Positions 43,601 through 55,928 of a DNA stretch of 64,000 nt are shown here, piece after piece (position 1 is the stretch's first letter; every line of letters starts with the position of its first letter). Made by a program: the position numbers and the translations under genes. Below the pieces are notes generated by a model that saw nothing but the letters and a program-made list of their open reading frames with translations, made no database searches and had not been told where the DNA came from. The DNA comes from Struthio camelus. Lineage: Eukaryota > Chordata > Aves > Struthioniformes > Struthionidae. The stretch covers positions 5,146,001 to 5,210,000 of the forward strand of contig NC_090947.1 of assembly GCF_040807025.1 (NCBI RefSeq), read 5' to 3'.

Positions 43601-46600
43601 CCATCATTTATATGAATGTTACATTTAGTACACAGGTAACGGTGAATAAATTTGTTGCAATGATTATAGGCCGGTTCTAATATTGACCGCTATTGCGGCT
43701 AGTCTTTACACTATTGCAAGTGCGTAAAGTAATCTAAACGTAATGAGGAAGGCTCTACTGATTTCTCTTTGCGTCTCAGTGCATGAACATTTTGGGATGG
43801 GGTGGGGGTGACTTGTGGTTATGTATTAATGAACTGAATTAATTCTTAATCATAGATGGTCTTTTTTTATTGCAGTTGAGTTGCGAGCTCTGATTGGCTT
43901 CCAACTTGGAGGCAAAGAGTTTCTTCGGATCGATTTTTCTATGAACAATTTTCTCTGAAGGCAGTTTAACTGAATGCACTTAGCTGTCAGATAATACTCT
44001 CTTTATATAAATGAATATTTACATATTAAACTGCACGAACTTCCCTTCAGTTTGTTAGCACTGTCTCCTCTCTCTCTCTCACAGCTTTGGGTCCATCAAA
44101 GGATTAGATTTTCAGGGAGGGGGTAGAGTTGCCATTTGTCCTTATTACTTCTCCTTTTTTTGTTTTTTTTTCTACCTGAATACCATTTGGAAATGGAGGA
44201 AACAGGAAGCAGAGTATAAGAGTAACCTTTCTTTCCAGTTGCTATGCAGAGCTGATCAAATAAAGTCAATATTAGGTCCAATTACTCTGAAAGATGGAAT
44301 TTTTGGAGAATGGTTCAGAAACAACATCATGGTAGAAACACCAGTAACTTCCCTAGTAGGCTGTGGAGATTCCCTAGGTTTGCATGGTTGCCTTCTTGCT
44401 ATGTGATGGGAGATCTCTTTCACAACGTGGATGACTTTTTGATCATATTCCATGAATGCCTCCCCTCCTTTAAAACATGCTACATCCCTTATATACCTAA
44501 AGAAGTTGCATATAAGAAAAATAATCCTAGGAGAGTATATGTTTGGTGTATTTTTAGCAGGTTTTCAGTAACCTGACTACTACATCCCTGCTGAGCAACC
44601 AGTGAAGAACAGCTCAGTTTAAGAACTCTTGTGATCAGTTTTTTACAAGCTCTCACGATGCCAGCAGTGGTATATCCATAGCTTCCAGTGTGCATACTTA
44701 ATTGGGTTATGCTACTTGGGATCCTACTTCTGAAGGACAGTGCCTTTGATTTCATTTGTTACTTGGACTTTAAAGTCTTAACGTACCGTACACATCAAAG
44801 CAAATTTCGGCCATCACAAAATTGTTGCACAAATAGCTTTTGCAAGCTGGTTCATTCTTGCACTTGGAGATGACTGATTCTAGCAAGGTAAATATTTTAG
44901 GAGGAAATCTGCTAGTTGTGTAAACAGTGAAGGCAAGACAAGTAAATAGTAACTGCGTTTTATATTTTGCATCTGTTTGCAATCAAGCTCTTCCTTTTTT
45001 TAGATGTTATTGTCGGAATGAAATTGGATATGAGATCTTTCTGAAGGCTAGCTAGTTATGAGGTTTCAGTCTCAATTTTAATGCTTTTTCCCGTTTGCAC
45101 CAAGCCCTGCCCTAAAGGAAAACCAAATAGCTACAGTTCTGTACGTGACAGTAGTCTTGTCTGTGCTGTAGTTCTTATGGGATACCCAAATGATCAATTA
45201 GCTAGCCTCAGGCTGTATTCTTAAAGGCAGTTTTGGTTTGATGCCTTACATATCGCTCTAGCTGAGTCTCCCAATACCTCGCGTATTTCAATTCAAGAGA
45301 TAAGTAGGGTAATTTAAATCAAGGTTGAGGAAACATTTAACCTTGAAATGTTTATTTTGGTTTTGAATGACTAGTTAAACAATTCTCCTTTCAGGGAAAT
45401 AATTTCAGACTTTGGGTTTTTTGTGGGTGAGGGATTGGGACTGTGTTTTGTCCGATATTGTGATCTTACTACCACTTGGTGTGGAAAACGGGTTATAGTT
45501 ACTGACACTAAAAATAGAAGAGAAGGTATGGAGAAGACAAATTATCATCAGTTAATTCACTGACATGAAAGTAATACATTGTTGCAGTGAGTCTTTCACT
45601 TTTAATACGCAAGACTTTGCATATGTTTTTATTTCCAGAAAGTTTAAAAAAAAAAAAAAAAAGGTCTTGGTCTTAGCACTATTTAAAAAAGTAATAACGC
45701 CCTACCTGCCTCACTAAGCAAAATTAATATTGGGTTTGTGATTCTGATAATTACACGTCGCTAAGGAGACTTCTCTGAACGGTAGTTTAGTCCCTGCAGC
45801 TGGAGGCAACCAAAAGGATGAGATATGCTCACTGCTCACATGGCCTGAGATCCTAAGTTTCACACAGTAATAAGCCTCACATTTACCTCAGAAAACTTGT
45901 CCAAGTAACCTAAAGCAAGCCACGTTTCCAAGAAAGGCTCTATAAGGATTCCTTTTTAGCCCGTCAGCCCCGAGAGGGATGTTGTCAAATTAAAATCTTA
46001 ATCTTCTGTGTGTGTGTGTGTGTGTGTTGGTTTTGTTTGTGGGGTGTGTGTGAAGTATTGAGACTTGGCTAGGATGGTGCATCTCCAAATGGATAAATAA
46101 TGTTAACTAAATCATTTGTTTTTCTGAAGTTTTTCTGATCTGAGTGTTGCTCTCACTTTTAAATTGTTAGCACTTCCAAAATCTCTTTAGGAAAAACATG
46201 CATCTGTGCTCTGCGTGTATATGCACAGCCAAGTTTTAACTTTCCCTTTCTCCTTAGTTAAACCTATTTCCACGTAAAATCCAGTTAGAGGGCCATTTTC
46301 TCTCCTCTCTATAACTCAGTCAGAACTCTGACATGCATGTGCTGCTTCGTGAACCCAAGGTGTTGAGGAAACTTCCCTCCCAGGATGCTCGCTTACCTAG
46401 CGGGGCAACTTTAGCTGCGTTTGGGATCGCTGAACCCTTAAGTGCTATGGGTTTTATTTCTTCCTTTTATTGATTTTTTGCCAGCTCAGTTAAAGCCATT
46501 ACATGTCTCATCAGAGGAAATGAAGGCAGTCATAGGTTGTATTTAATAACCGTTTGCCAGTTACATTTTCTAATTTTTTTCTCTTTGTGCGTGTTCTTCT

Positions 46601-49600
46601 TCAGAAGAGTGCTTTGCAAACTTATTTTTCTTCTTCCCTGCCCCGCTTAGATTCGGCAGAAGATAAATCTTCACCAACAGACCCAGGTTGTAGCACAAAG
46701 AGTAAGAAGGAACAGATAAAGATGTGGTTCAGCCCAAGAAGTAGGAAGATTAGATGCATCCTGAACAAGAGCCAGCCAGTAACTAAAAGCAATGATGTTT
46801 GTCAAGACCCACCTTCAGTTTATGATTTCTTTCCTTCCCCTCCTCATGAAAAGCCTTCCAAGCAGGCCAAAAAGCCAACAAAGAAGCTGAGTAAGAAGAT
46901 GAAGAAAAAACGTCTAGCAGACATCAACAAAGTGTGGGGCTTAGAGAAGCTTGAGGAGAAAGGAGGAGTTGAGGAGATCCCCAATAAGGAGAAGTGTGTG
47001 ATTATTTGCAGTCAGCCAGTAGTCCTCTGCACCCCAGAACCAAATAGCCCTGAGGAGACACTTCAGCAGGAGTCTGTAAAGGAAACTGACTGCAGCAAGA
47101 ATATGGAAGTATCCCCACAGGTAAGATCCTCCGAGAAGAAAGCTGTTGGGGAGGTTGCATGTCCTGCACAAGGCAGCAAGGAAGAAGTTTGTGCTCCAGA
47201 GAAACCACGGTCAATAGAAAATGAAGTTACACCTTTAAAACGTGGACGGGAGCAATCCAGATTTCCAGTTACTTCTCAATCTAAAAGACCAAGAAGATCA
47301 GAGAGGAACAGTATTAGGAATTCGGGCCCTCAAGAGGCTTGCTTAGAGGAGTTCCCTCAGGGCAATCCCATCTCCCCAGCAGCTGAAAACAAAAGTCCGG
47401 TTCGTATTTCTTCCTCTGTGTCAAAACTCGCTAGCGACACCTTAATGAAGACCAGAAGCCCTGCAGTCTCTCGAGAAATAACTAGTCCTTCGCTTTCAAA
47501 AGCTCCCTCTACTCCACTTACTTCTAAGACTTGTAATCAAACAGGAATACCATGCAGTCCTTCTGTGTTGAAGTCCCCTGGTAATAAAACGATTGCCAGA
47601 AGAAATTACAAAGGAGAGACTCTGCTCCATGTTGCTTCCATGAAGGTAGGACTGTCATCTTTTATTTCAACTTAAAACAAAGGTTTACAAAGACAATGCT
47701 GTATTAAAAATACCTCAAAACCGTTCATTTCAACACATCCCGTTTTTGGGTGAGGGGGAGGTGGTGGTGACTCTTGTGATCTTGATGTTTGAGGTAGAGA
47801 GAGCCCAGCCTAATATGTTTTTTTGTTGTTTTTTTTGTCTTCGCAAAGAAGTGACTATGGGAGTGCTTAAAGATCTTTGAGTTTCAATTTTTTTTCAGTG
47901 TCAATTATGCTTATGGGTTCTAGGAAGTGATAATCAAATATTTCGACCTTATGTGCCAGTAAAGTGATCTTTGTGATTCATTAAAACTTTGAGTTTAGCT
48001 GGGCTTTTTAGATCTCACCGCCTGATCCTGCTCAGTTTCAGCTTGACCCAACAGCACAGACAGGACAGGATTTGAGTTCCTTATATAATATCCACTAAGG
48101 TTGCACAGAGTTATCCTTAAGTATTCCATAATCTTTGAGATTTCCGTCTGATGCAAGTGTTAGCTCCAGAGGAAGAAAATGCTGCACGCTGGTATTCCTC
48201 TGCGGTAGCCTAGCCTGGACGCTGTCCCCACAGATAATATAGAGAGAGCATAAAGACAGAGTTAGGATGTTCTTTGTAGACTTTGCTTTTATGTAGGGTT
48301 CATCTTATTCTTGCAGTGACACCTCCACTCATCTTGCTGTTAAGTTATTGTCTTAGCTAGTTTCTGCAGAGGTAGGATTACACGGGCTTTGCAATGGTTT
48401 TCTCTCCCCTGTTGCTAGGTGAAAGCTGCCCCCGGGTGAGGGAATCTGAGTGCTTGCAGTCAAACTCATCAAATGCACCAAATAGGCGAGTGAGGGCTGA
48501 AAATATGGCGGCTCCTTCCTGTGAAGTAATTTCAAAGAGTTGGTACCCTGGCAACCTAAATATACTTTGTGCTAAATCATAATATAGAGATACTGTATTG
48601 TTAATGAAATGGCTGCACTCATAGGTATGATTCACCTGTAAGCAGGCTGATATTTATTTAGCACTTGGTTTGTAGAGACAAGGAATTCTCTTGATTAACA
48701 ACTGCGTCCCCTCTCTGTTATTTTAACAAGCCGCCACTCTTGCTATTGCTACCTCTCTTTGCGAGTCCACTTTAATTACTAAAGCACTGTTTACAAATTA
48801 TGCTCCCATGTTTTACTGGGAATTTCTAAGCATTATTATCATGGCTGCCTTGAAAGTTGGGCTACCTTGGTAAGTTCTCACACGTACCACTGCTGGAAAC
48901 CACACCTGTGTTTGGCACACGAGCGCCTCATCTAAGAAAAGAGAACGTCTCTGCCGCTTATTGGGAAATTGGGAGTAAACGCAATGATATGCCGAGCGCT
49001 TGGTGGCTGACCGCAGAGGAATTTGAAGACGAACAAGGAAAGATTAAACGGTTGATGTTAGCAGCCATCGCGTCTGTCCTTTGTGTCTGCCCAAGGTTAG
49101 CAGTATAGCTGGCACTGCTTGTTGGCTTTGCTGTCTGACAAAGGGGTAAAACTCTTTAGGTGGGTGAAAAGGTGAACCCCAGCTGTAGTGGGGGCTGATG
49201 GGGTGGGCGGACACCTGAATAAGAGGCGGCATTTGTTGCTCGCTGTGGTGTGGGGTTTTATTTTATTTTATTTTTTTAGTCCGGGGTATGAATCCTCTCT
49301 GGTGGAGTTGTTTGGTTTTTTTCTGTTTATCCTTATTGAGCTAGAAGTGAGAAGTTGATTCTGCTCCTCGTTAGTGCTGCTGTATTATTAATCCCTTAAT
49401 TCTATTTGCGTTAAGCGATGCTTGTTAGTAAGGTATGGTTAACTACCTTAGACCTTCATGGTGGTCCTGTAGCAGCTACTACTGTCTTGTAAGTATAGTA
49501 GTTAAAATAAGGCAAGGAGAGTGCTATTCTGGTTATGGTCTTAGTTCAGTTACCAGCATCTTCAAGCTTCCAAGGCTACTTAGCTTCAGATTCGATTCAG

Positions 49601-52600
49601 AGAAAGTTGTTCCACCGTCTCTGAACCTCAGCTCCTCATATGTGGAAGGAGGCAGTATGGATCATCTCCTCTTATCTGTGCTCTTTGCTCTGGTTGCATA
49701 GCTTCATGATTAGGCATACGGTAGGGCGTTCTTAAATCACTGCGTTACCTGAGAGCCAGTAAACGAGTACACAGTTACTAGCCAATGGCAATGGGGTTTA
49801 AGAGCAACTTGCTCTAGGCAGCACGTGCGTGAGGAGTTAGTCTTTCCAGAGAAATACTGGTGATGGGTATGGCTAGCTTTTTACTTTGCAAAGCAGCAAG
49901 AAACGCGAGTGGTTTGTTGCCAGGGATCTGCTGAGGGGAGGTGGCAAGCACGTAGAAAAAGATAGATATAGATATATATTTTTTTACAAGTTTCTTCAGT
50001 ACAGCCTGTGTGCTTCCAGATCATTCTCCTGACTTGTAGGAAGCCTGCTGCTACATGTAGCAAGTGAGGGGACTGATAAATCCCTCTCTCAGAGGAGCTG
50101 GCCTTGAAAATATCAAGCTTTATGTTGTATGTATGCTCACACTATTAAAAAAAAACAAAAAAAAAAACCCCAAGAGCTATCAGATCTTCTGTTTCTGGAA
50201 GAAGTAATTTTTCTTCCTGATTTGTCTTATATAAGAAATATTTTTTGGTTTCCATAGCCAACCGTGTTTTTCCATGTGTGTAATGGGAAGAAGTCTTGTA
50301 GCTGTTCTCTCCAAAATGGAGAGAAGTCTAATTCTCTGGGACTTCATTAATTATAAAATGAATCTGTATTATGGTCTAATATCCTGAATTTAATGAAAGT
50401 TAATTGAGTTCTGTCTTTTTTTATTTAAGAGAGATAATTATCATTATTGGGCATTAAAACTAAGTGTATTGTGCTGTTCCAAATGATTCTGAGGGATTGT
50501 CCCAGTTTACTACTTCTACTCTAATGATAAACTTACTGAATTTAAAATGGTTCTCAAGAACAGATTCTAGTGGGGGTGAGCTTAATGCTGAGTTACACTA
50601 ATAAATCAAAGTAAATGCAGCTCTTCCCATAATAAACACAGTCATGTTTATCTTCTTCCATAGTCATTAAAGGTAAAACTTCCGATCAGTTAAAATATAG
50701 TGTGACCTGTTGCGCTCCTGATATTCTAAGCAGAGCCTTAAATCTGCTATGGAGACAAAAATCCCTTATACTTCCTTGGTCAAGTCTTTCCAGTTTTGTT
50801 GGTGCCTGCGTTTCTTCTGCCTTCTGCTGCGACAAGGGAGCTGATGGGGAGCTTCACAGCGTGCTATTGCTGCTGTTATAAATGCCATGAAGGAGAAGAA
50901 TAAACTGCAGTGCAGCAAGGGTAATGGCTGCAGTGTTACAAACACGTGACTAGGACATAGCTGGGAGAAGCTTTCGATTTTTGTGCCCTCAGTTAGAATC
51001 AATTAGGCAGAGTCATCCTCTCTCTGAGGAAGGAGGAAACTACATCTCTCCATAGCATCTGGTCAGTCTTTGTCCTCTTTCACCTCTTGCCATGAATTGT
51101 AGATAAGGTAGTTTCCCTCCTCCTCCTGCGCCGTAACTTACCAAGCAAAAGTATTTGGGTTTTGAGAGAGTTTCTGTTCACTTGTTTCACGTAAAGTTAG
51201 AAGTTACTCAGTTTTTAGCAGATGAAGGGATTAGCGCTTGGTTTATATGGTGCAAGTTCAGCTTCATCTTCATGTACTGCTCTAATTCTTTGGTGGTTTT
51301 TTTTCTTGAACTGGTAGAGTACATTTTCATTGACTTAATTTAAAGGTGACTGTTAGGTAGCAAATATATATGGTTAATAGAAGGAGTAAAGAGTAAAATG
51401 GGGAAAACCAAAATAGGGCTACAAGTACATTTGCAGTTCTTGACCGTTTGTCTGTTGGTGTCGTGACGTAACTGATATTAGGACTTGGCGGGAGGAACGG
51501 GCCAAGCCAGGTGAGGGTGGTTTTCTGGCCTTGTACTGTCAGCATCTGCAGGATCTGAATTCTCCCTGGGAGGGAAGTGTTTTTAATAGCTGTGAAAAGA
51601 CCCTTCTCTGTGGAAGCTTATGTGCTGCTTTCTTCTAGATCTGCCAACAGATGGCCCCAATGCCTTTCTTGCTTCTCTTGTTTTTTGTTTTGTTTTGTGG
51701 TTTGTTGTTTTTTTTTTTTTTGTTTCAGGGCTCCTCTAACCTGTAGCAGAGGAAGAGCAAACTGATTGGATCATTTTATTGTCATTATACATAAGTATTT
51801 GGGATTGGTGATTTTGGTGGTGTTGCAAGAACAAGTAAGCTCAAGGGACTCAGTGTACAAAATAATCTATTTCAGTAGTAGTCAAAGCACAACTTCTTGG
51901 AGCGTGTTTGAATTAGTAATCTGAAAACAATAGCCGAGTGTAGGTGCAGTCTCTTGCGCTTTCTTGGTTTTGGAGGAAGGACTTGAAAAGATGGAAGGTA
52001 TGTAGGTATTTGTGGCTGGCACCCTACTAGGTGCTAAAACCTGGTTCGGAATCAAGCAAAACATGTAAGTGTACGAGTTATCGTATCAGCTTTAATAGGA
52101 CTAGTCAATGTGTCAAGCACGTGCTGTTTTGGATCACTGACAGATGTTACGCACCCTGCAGGAGGGACGCTTTAACACTTGCCTACCAAAGAGCTGCTCT
52201 TCCAATTTTTTTAAACTTTTATTTTTACACCAAACTTTCACTATAGAGTAGATGATTTTAAGAACCTCTTAGGGGATAAAAGGCACGTCCTCCTAGCATG
52301 CCCCACGGATCTGAATTGAGAACTTAACGTCTGGCTGTATGTCTTCTTCCGACTTCTATGCTGTGAGCAATTTTCTTAACAAATCGCTTGTGATCCTGAT
52401 TGACAGCACCTATCCAGTCATTGTACAGTGTAACTGGAAGAATAGTTTTGCTTTCTGTCGCTCTTAGGGCTGGTTGCAAGTGATAGAGAGCAAGTCCCGT
52501 TTACAACTGTGGTGATGACGCATTTTTCTCTCTAACTTCTCACAGATCCCCTCCTCCAGTGAGAACTTGTCTGTAAACTGAGAAATCCCAGTTTTCTAAT

Positions 52601-55194
52601 TTTGATTTGGACCTAGTTTTCATTCTGTGTACGTTGCCAGTACTTTTGCGCCCGCCAGCAGTATTTCCTTTATTAAAACTACAGCAGTGTTTTGCAAACT
52701 AATGTTCACGCAGCTGGTCTGAAAAGCTGTGATACTACCTAATGCCCACACAAATTATTGGCTACGCTTGCTGCTCTATAGGAGTACTGTTGAAATGTCA
52801 AACCCTTGCGGTGGATGTTTGCAAACTGAACTTTAACAGAAAAGCTCGGATTTTGCTCGTTATAGGCAATTGCATCTCCTGACCATAGAAGAAGATAAAA
52901 CGTTGATCTCTTTCCAGGCTGCTGCTGAATAACTGTTCAGATTTGATACATGCCTGTTTCCTTGCAACCCTAGAGTATTCTGGCAGAGCAGCATATTCTT
53001 CAATTGCTTGAAATGTAATATTTTGCTGGGACGTCTAGATTGTGAATATACCACATGAAACTTATCTCTGATATGTTAATTTGCTTGACTGCCATAAAGC
53101 CAGTGATTTTGAGCTGCCTGTTTTTTTTTTTTTTGGTGAATTTTGAGTTTACGTTTGTTGTGTGTTGGATTTATTTCTGCTGAGCAGAGTTTGTCTTAGT
53201 ATTTTCTTTTTTCTCTAACTGAAGGGCAAAGATTAAGGCTAACTTGGGTTTCAGAAATGGGGGCGGTGCATTGGTGGCAAGCCACGCAGGAACTTGAGGC
53301 TGCTTGGGGGGACAGAGTCTGTCTGCTTCCAGTCTCTTTAGACTCCTCCTTCACCTGCTTCTTAAGACTCACACTACGGAGACTTCCATGCCTCAGCTCC
53401 CCCAGGAGGCTTCTCCTTGCCTGTTTACAGTTGCATCTGTATATGGTCTGGTCTTGTCCACTTTCTCTCCTATACTTGACTTTAATTGTATCAAAACTTT
53501 GGATTTACAAATTCTGCCTGGTTGCTTGCTTTGCCCTTGTTTCTACTCGGGCTCTTTCTTGTTCCCATAATCTCTGCATCAGTTTCCCCTTCCTACATAA
53601 ATCTCATCCCTTATAGTAAAACTGGAGAATAGTACTTTTCCAAAAAAAAAAAAAAAGGACTTTTCTGCAAATGTAGACATGCAATGAAAGCTGTTGCAGT
53701 AGAGCAACTGCCAGAGATAAAGGTTCTGTCTGCTTCAACATAGGTATAGTTGCAGTGTAAAGTAGAAACTCTTTCTTTTTCCTTTTGACTTGAGGAACTA
53801 CAATTTATAGAAGCTTGTCAGACACATTAATCTATTTTACCTATGCATGTTTCTAGCCAGTCATTTAGAATAATTTGAAAAATTCCATTGTGAAGGACAT
53901 GCAACATCGGAATAAATGCCCTTGACTTTACTCCTTGCACTCACTTCTAGTGAATAGTGTCACCAGCACAGGCTTGTGCAGCTGTGTATTCTGAATTAAG
54001 ACCGTCATCTATGCCTTACTCGCACAGCTCCTGGTTTAAATAAGGAATGTAGGTACTTCTGCACAAACAGTATTGGCAAATAGTGATGGTTTCCAAACCG
54101 GTTGAATTTTTATCTTGACACTTTCTGAATGGGAGACTTAGGCATTTTTATTGAAACTTAATTAATCTCTTTAACTTTTGCTGTCATAGTATATCTTTGT
54201 TACCTTTTGATAACTATTTTTTTTTCCCTGTGCAGGGCGACTTAACAGCTGTTGAACAGCTACTGAAAAATGGGGCTGATCCTAATGTTAAAGACAATGC
54301 TGGCTGGACACCACTGGTGAGGGTTTAGGCTTTTTTGTCATCTTATCTTTTGATCAGCGTTCATGTCATCCCTTCTATCCTGTTCTATGTTTTAGTCCCC
54401 TTCCCATAATTCATTGTCACCTAAATATGGGCGAAGTGAAGAAGAGACAATAAACAAGTGTAAAAGGGTTTGTTATTAGCAACTACTGTCCTACCCAAAT
54501 CCCCCTCTCCTTTGCTGGGGTAGGACATGTCGAGTTTATCAGCTTGTGGTTCTGGAAATGAAGAAAATGATTGTGGATGCAGTTGCAGACAAGGTGTACG
54601 TTTTATGCATTCTTAATGCCCTCAGTTGTTTTCACCGTTTTGGAACCGTATCAAGTAGTTGAGTGAAGAGTGGTGCACGCTTGAATTACAACATATAACT
54701 AAAAGGTTCTTTTCAGCCACGACTTCTTTTCTGAAGAGCACCCTTGACCGAGTGTGTAATTTGGAAGGCTTTGTTCTTTCTATAGGCGGATTTGCACACA
54801 ATTGATCTTTGTTCAGTTCCTTTTTATGTTTTTTATTGGTACCAGGTTCCAAAGTTAATTCACCTGAGGAATGTAATGCAGTGTCTTCGCATCATCTTCC
54901 CTGACCATCTACTGAGAGACGTTTAAAAATAAATGTATTAACTTGTGTGACAGAGGTGCTTTTTCTTAATTCTGTTTCTTTTGTGTCTTTTTTCATCACT
55001 ACTTACGATTTGCTCAACTAGCACGAGGCATGTAATCACGGGCACAAAGAGGTGGTGGAGCTGTTGCTACAGCACAGAGCGCTAGTGAATACTACTGGGT
55101 ATCAGAACGACTCTCCGCTTCATGATGCTGCCAGAAATGGGCACGTGGACATCGTTGAGCTGCTGCTTTTGCATGGTGCATCTCGTGATGCAGT
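34466..55194 (+). CDS. BARD1: BARD1, 5' portion (exons 1-6, spliced)
   Basis: BARD1 is the obligate RING partner of BRCA1. The heterodimer is a nuclear E3 ubiquitin ligase acting on histone H2A in homologous recombination. Exons 34466-34617, 34810-34866, 38345-38475, 46651-47645, 54236-54316 and 55022-55194 join in frame to 529 complete codons plus two bases. Domains in order are a RING finger (zinc ligands Cys48, Cys51, Cys64, His66, Cys69, Cys72, Cys81 and Cys84 of this model), a long basic low-conservation region, and ankyrin repeats from about residue 434. The exons encoding the linker and the tandem BRCT domains are not in the window; I looked to 64000 and found no match to the segment that follows the ankyrin repeats in human BARD1. 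Intron sizes are 192, 3478, 8175, 6590 and 705 nt, and intron 6 exceeds 8.8 kb. Confidence 0.95.
34810..34866 (+). CDS. BARD1: BARD1 exon 2: RING core (57 nt)
   Basis: The acceptor is CCGACAG before 34810 and the donor GTGAGT at 34867. It completes Cys51 and reads [18 protein letters not shown] plus two bases. LREPV and the C-x-H-x2-C order match the human RING core. The intron before it is only 192 nt. Confidence 0.93.
34981..34993. repeat. G13 run in BARD1 intron 2
   Basis: Thirteen consecutive G lie 115 nt after BARD1 exon 2, inside the CpG island. On the RNA strand they could support G-quadruplex formation. Confidence 0.9.
36940..37110 (+). repeat. MIR-like SINE remnant, 3' half
   Basis: CTAAGTGATTTGTCCGTGTC ... 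CAAAGCCAAGAACTCTGCTT ... AGTGCCTTAACCACTTTGCC follows the MIR 3' half (AAGTGACTTGCCCAAGGTCA ... GGAATTCGAACCC... AGTGCTCTTAACCACTATGC, from memory). It is in BARD1 intron 2. Confidence 0.65.
38345..38475 (+). CDS. BARD1: BARD1 exon 3: end of RING and BRCA1-binding helix
   Basis: The acceptor is GACTTTCAG before 38345 and the donor GTGAGG at 38476. It reads [19 protein letters not shown], then [18 protein letters not shown] and KLRHLL. It supplies the last zinc ligands and the helix ([15 protein letters not shown]) that packs against BRCA1 in the known heterodimer. It ends one base into an Asp codon. Confidence 0.96.
41236..41263. repeat. T11A17 homopolymer hairpin
   Basis: Eleven T are followed directly by 17 A, forming a foldback in BARD1 intron 3. 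Confidence 0.9.
42184..42207. repeat. 12-nt tandem duplication
   Basis: ATTAAGTTCCAA is repeated twice in BARD1 intron 3. Confidence 0.85.
45646..45662. repeat. A17 tract
   Basis: A plain A run in BARD1 intron 3. Comparable A runs are at 15362-15378 (ABCA12 intron) and 53642-53656 (BARD1 intron 4). None has a recognisable retrotransposon body in front of it. Confidence 0.85.
46007..46027. repeat. (TG)n microsatellite
   Basis: 21 nt of perfect TG repeat in BARD1 intron 3, followed by further TG-rich sequence to about 46052. Confidence 0.95.
46651..47645 (+). CDS. BARD1: BARD1 exon 4: long basic region, start of ankyrin domain
   Basis: This is a 995-nt exon, the same outsized exon as in mammals. 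The acceptor GCTTAG before 46651 fits the phase; an upstream AG at 46603-46604 would break frame. It carries [13 protein letters not shown] (conserved), a lysine-rich block near [20 protein letters not shown] that is a likely nuclear localisation signal, a second basic cluster (SKRPRRSER), and many Ser-Pro sites. It ends [14 protein letters not shown], the start of the first ankyrin repeat. Most of the middle is poorly conserved, as is usual for BARD1. The donor is GTAGGA. Confidence 0.96.
47646..54235 (+). other. BARD1: BARD1 intron 4
   Basis: 6.6 kb with no exon found. It holds a MIR-like remnant (49585-49700), an A-rich run near 50145-50167 and an AT-microsatellite-like stretch near 49960-49985. 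Confidence 0.7.
49585..49700 (-). repeat. MIR-like SINE remnant
   Basis: AAAGTTGTTCCACCGTCTCT GAACCTCAGCTCCTCATATG TGGAAGGAGGCAGTA has the reverse MIR layout (AAGTCACTTAACCTCTCTGA, CCTCAGTTTCCTCATCTGTA AAA). It is in BARD1 intron 4. Confidence 0.55.
54236..54316 (+). CDS. BARD1: BARD1 exon 5: ankyrin repeat (27 codons)
   Basis: The acceptor is CTGTGCAG before 54236 and the donor CTG|GTGAGG. It reads [18 protein letters not shown] then KDNAGWTPL. The exon is phase 0 at both ends, so its skipping would keep the frame while removing most of one ankyrin repeat. It matches the human repeat closely. Confidence 0.95.
55022..55194 (+). CDS. BARD1: BARD1 exon 6: ankyrin repeats
   Basis: The acceptor is CTCAACTAG before 55022 and the donor GTGAGT at 55195. 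It reads [36 protein letters not shown] and [18 protein letters not shown]. These are canonical ankyrin consensus stretches. The middle block [15 protein letters not shown] is identical to my memory of human BARD1. The next exon lies beyond the window. Confidence 0.96.
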
Positions 55195-55312
55195 GTGAGT
55201 AGATGTGAAATGTTATTTTAACTGTAGCAGTAGCTGCACCTACAACTTCCGGAGTGTATGCGAGTTAAATATGACCTAAAGCTATTAATACAGTATGTGC
55301 AGTTTATTTGAA

Positions 55313-55330
55313 GTGTGTGTGTGTGTGTGT
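55313..55330. repeat. (GT)n microsatellite
   Basis: About nine GT units followed by a G run, 119 nt after BARD1 exon 6. Confidence 0.9.
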
Positions 55331-55646
55331 TGGGGGGAGTGATTGTTAATCATTGTATGCTGTGCTATGCTTATGTCCCCCTTTTCACAGTGTTCTCTTT
55401 TGCATTTGGGTTTGTCCTAAGCTTTTCTTAAGACATCTGATTAGCAAGTAGCTGGTGTATGTAAGCTGAACTAGATGAGCTTTGGATTGGTACAGCTGTT
55501 TTTTGTATTATTACTTCTCCTACGCTATTTGCTTTGGGTGTTTCAGACCTGTGTCTCCTACCTTCACAAATGGTATAGCCTGAGTTTTGTAGATTTCCTT
55601 CCCCTACTTCTGATTCAAAGCACAAATCCATGGTATACTTCTTAAT

Positions 55647-55720
55647 AAAAAAAAAAAAACAAAAAAAACAAAAAAAACCCTCAACTCACCTATATGTTTA
55701 AAAGAAAAAAAAAAAAACCC
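55647..55720. repeat. A-rich low-complexity tract
   Basis: Two A-rich blocks (about 55647-55677 and 55701-55717), each ending in CCC, lie about 150 nt upstream of the CR1 junction palindrome. Their similar ends suggest a local duplication or an old poly(A) end. Confidence 0.8.
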
Positions 55721-55867
55721 AACCCATAGTTACAATTCTCAGTCAATTCTCCATATGGATAAATTTCCTGGAGATTTTGGCATTTATGTATGGGAGGTGC
55801 TAAAGTATCTGTTAATCCGTGAATAACCCTGCGATCTACCAGCATTGCGGACACTAAATTTTACTTT

Positions 55868-55928
55868 ACCTACTTTGTAGGTTTACTACAAAGTAGGTTT
55901 AGTAAACCTACTTTGTAGGTTTACTACA
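55868..55928. repeat. Nested palindrome at the CR1 5' junction
   Basis: A 23-nt sequence at 55868-55890 is repeated exactly at 55906-55928. Between and across the copies are perfect inverted repeats: 12-nt arms 55869-55880 / 55886-55897 with a 5-nt loop, and 16-nt arms 55886-55901 / 55903-55918 around a single G. The second copy runs into the recognisable CR1 sequence. Confidence 0.9.

Larger units (their letters stand above)
38476..46650 (+). other. BARD1: BARD1 intron 3
   Basis: 8.2 kb with no exon found. It holds only homopolymer tracts, the 12-nt tandem duplication at 42184, a pyrimidine/purine hairpin at 42470-42494 and the TG microsatellite at 46007. Confidence 0.7.

Noticed and set aside
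46605..46650. Alternative upstream acceptor for BARD1 exon 4 (AG at 46603-46604)
   Set aside because: Exon 3 ends one base into a codon, so this acceptor would shift the frame. The acceptor before 46651 restores the conserved Asp and the frame.
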